From Temnopleurus reevesii (lineage: Eukaryota; Echinodermata; Echinoidea; Temnopleuroida; Temnopleuridae): 64,000 bases of DNA. More notes on this DNA, generated by a model. The model did no database searches, was not told where the DNA came from, and was given only the letters and a program-made list of their open reading frames with translations. The DNA lies in the NCBI GenBank assembly GCA_036244855.1, contig BQKZ01000092.1:63133-127132 (forward strand), written 5' to 3'. The DNA is not shown here. How positions within the stretch are numbered: position 1 is the stretch's first letter.

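Overview
The window is eukaryotic nuclear DNA that lies entirely inside one giant plus-strand gene. The gene encodes a titin/kettin-family sarcomeric protein: I-set immunoglobulin (Ig) domains, charged linkers and long PEVK-like (Pro/Glu/Val/Thr/Lys-rich) repeat exons. I reconstruct 32 exons, about 22.1 kb of coding sequence or roughly 7,380 residues. Nearly every boundary is GT/AG, and reading phase is kept across all 31 junctions. The first base falls in an intron before the second half of an Ig domain, and the last base falls inside a PEVK-like exon, so both gene ends lie outside. No fibronectin-III or kinase domain is seen, which fits the Z-disc/I-band half of a titin-like molecule. AT-rich introns, MITE-like palindromes, a tRNA-derived SINE, and a TGCCTCC...GGAGGCA hairpin repeat that I recall from marine invertebrate genomes suggest an echinoderm such as a sea urchin. 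That assignment is inference. One ambiguous base (2175) indicates a draft assembly.

Layout. 437-9005: end of one Ig, then a charged helical linker in which three phase-0 exons each carry one copy of a short helical motif. 8775-12707: three two-exon Ig domains. 13208-17559: linker, a 24-nt microexon, and a kettin-like Ig plus linker. 18004-20095: another Ig and short linkers. 20810-25042: a 4.2-kb exon with Ser-rich and EKPP/DRALP repeats ending in an Ig. 27236-35089: three more Ig domains. 43767-48574: Ig domains with proline-rich or TTT-rich linkers. 49134-60098: an 11-kb exon with eight Ig domains and several nested PEVK-like tandem arrays (355-aa, 65-aa, 40-aa and about 28-aa units). 63207-64000: the next PEVK-like exon.

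Most notable signals. (1) At least five exons (2, 8, 11, 22, 28) have a truncated copy just upstream made of the intron tail plus the exon head, with an acceptor but no donor. Exon 2 also has a downstream tail copy with a donor and only synonymous differences. (2) Three in-frame stop codons (24397, 51758, 55457), and possibly a fourth near 47364, interrupt otherwise open giant exons. (3) A candidate alternative terminal exon at 38023 would end the protein in a hydrophobic tail. (4) The PEVK-like arrays show nested tandem expansion at several scales.
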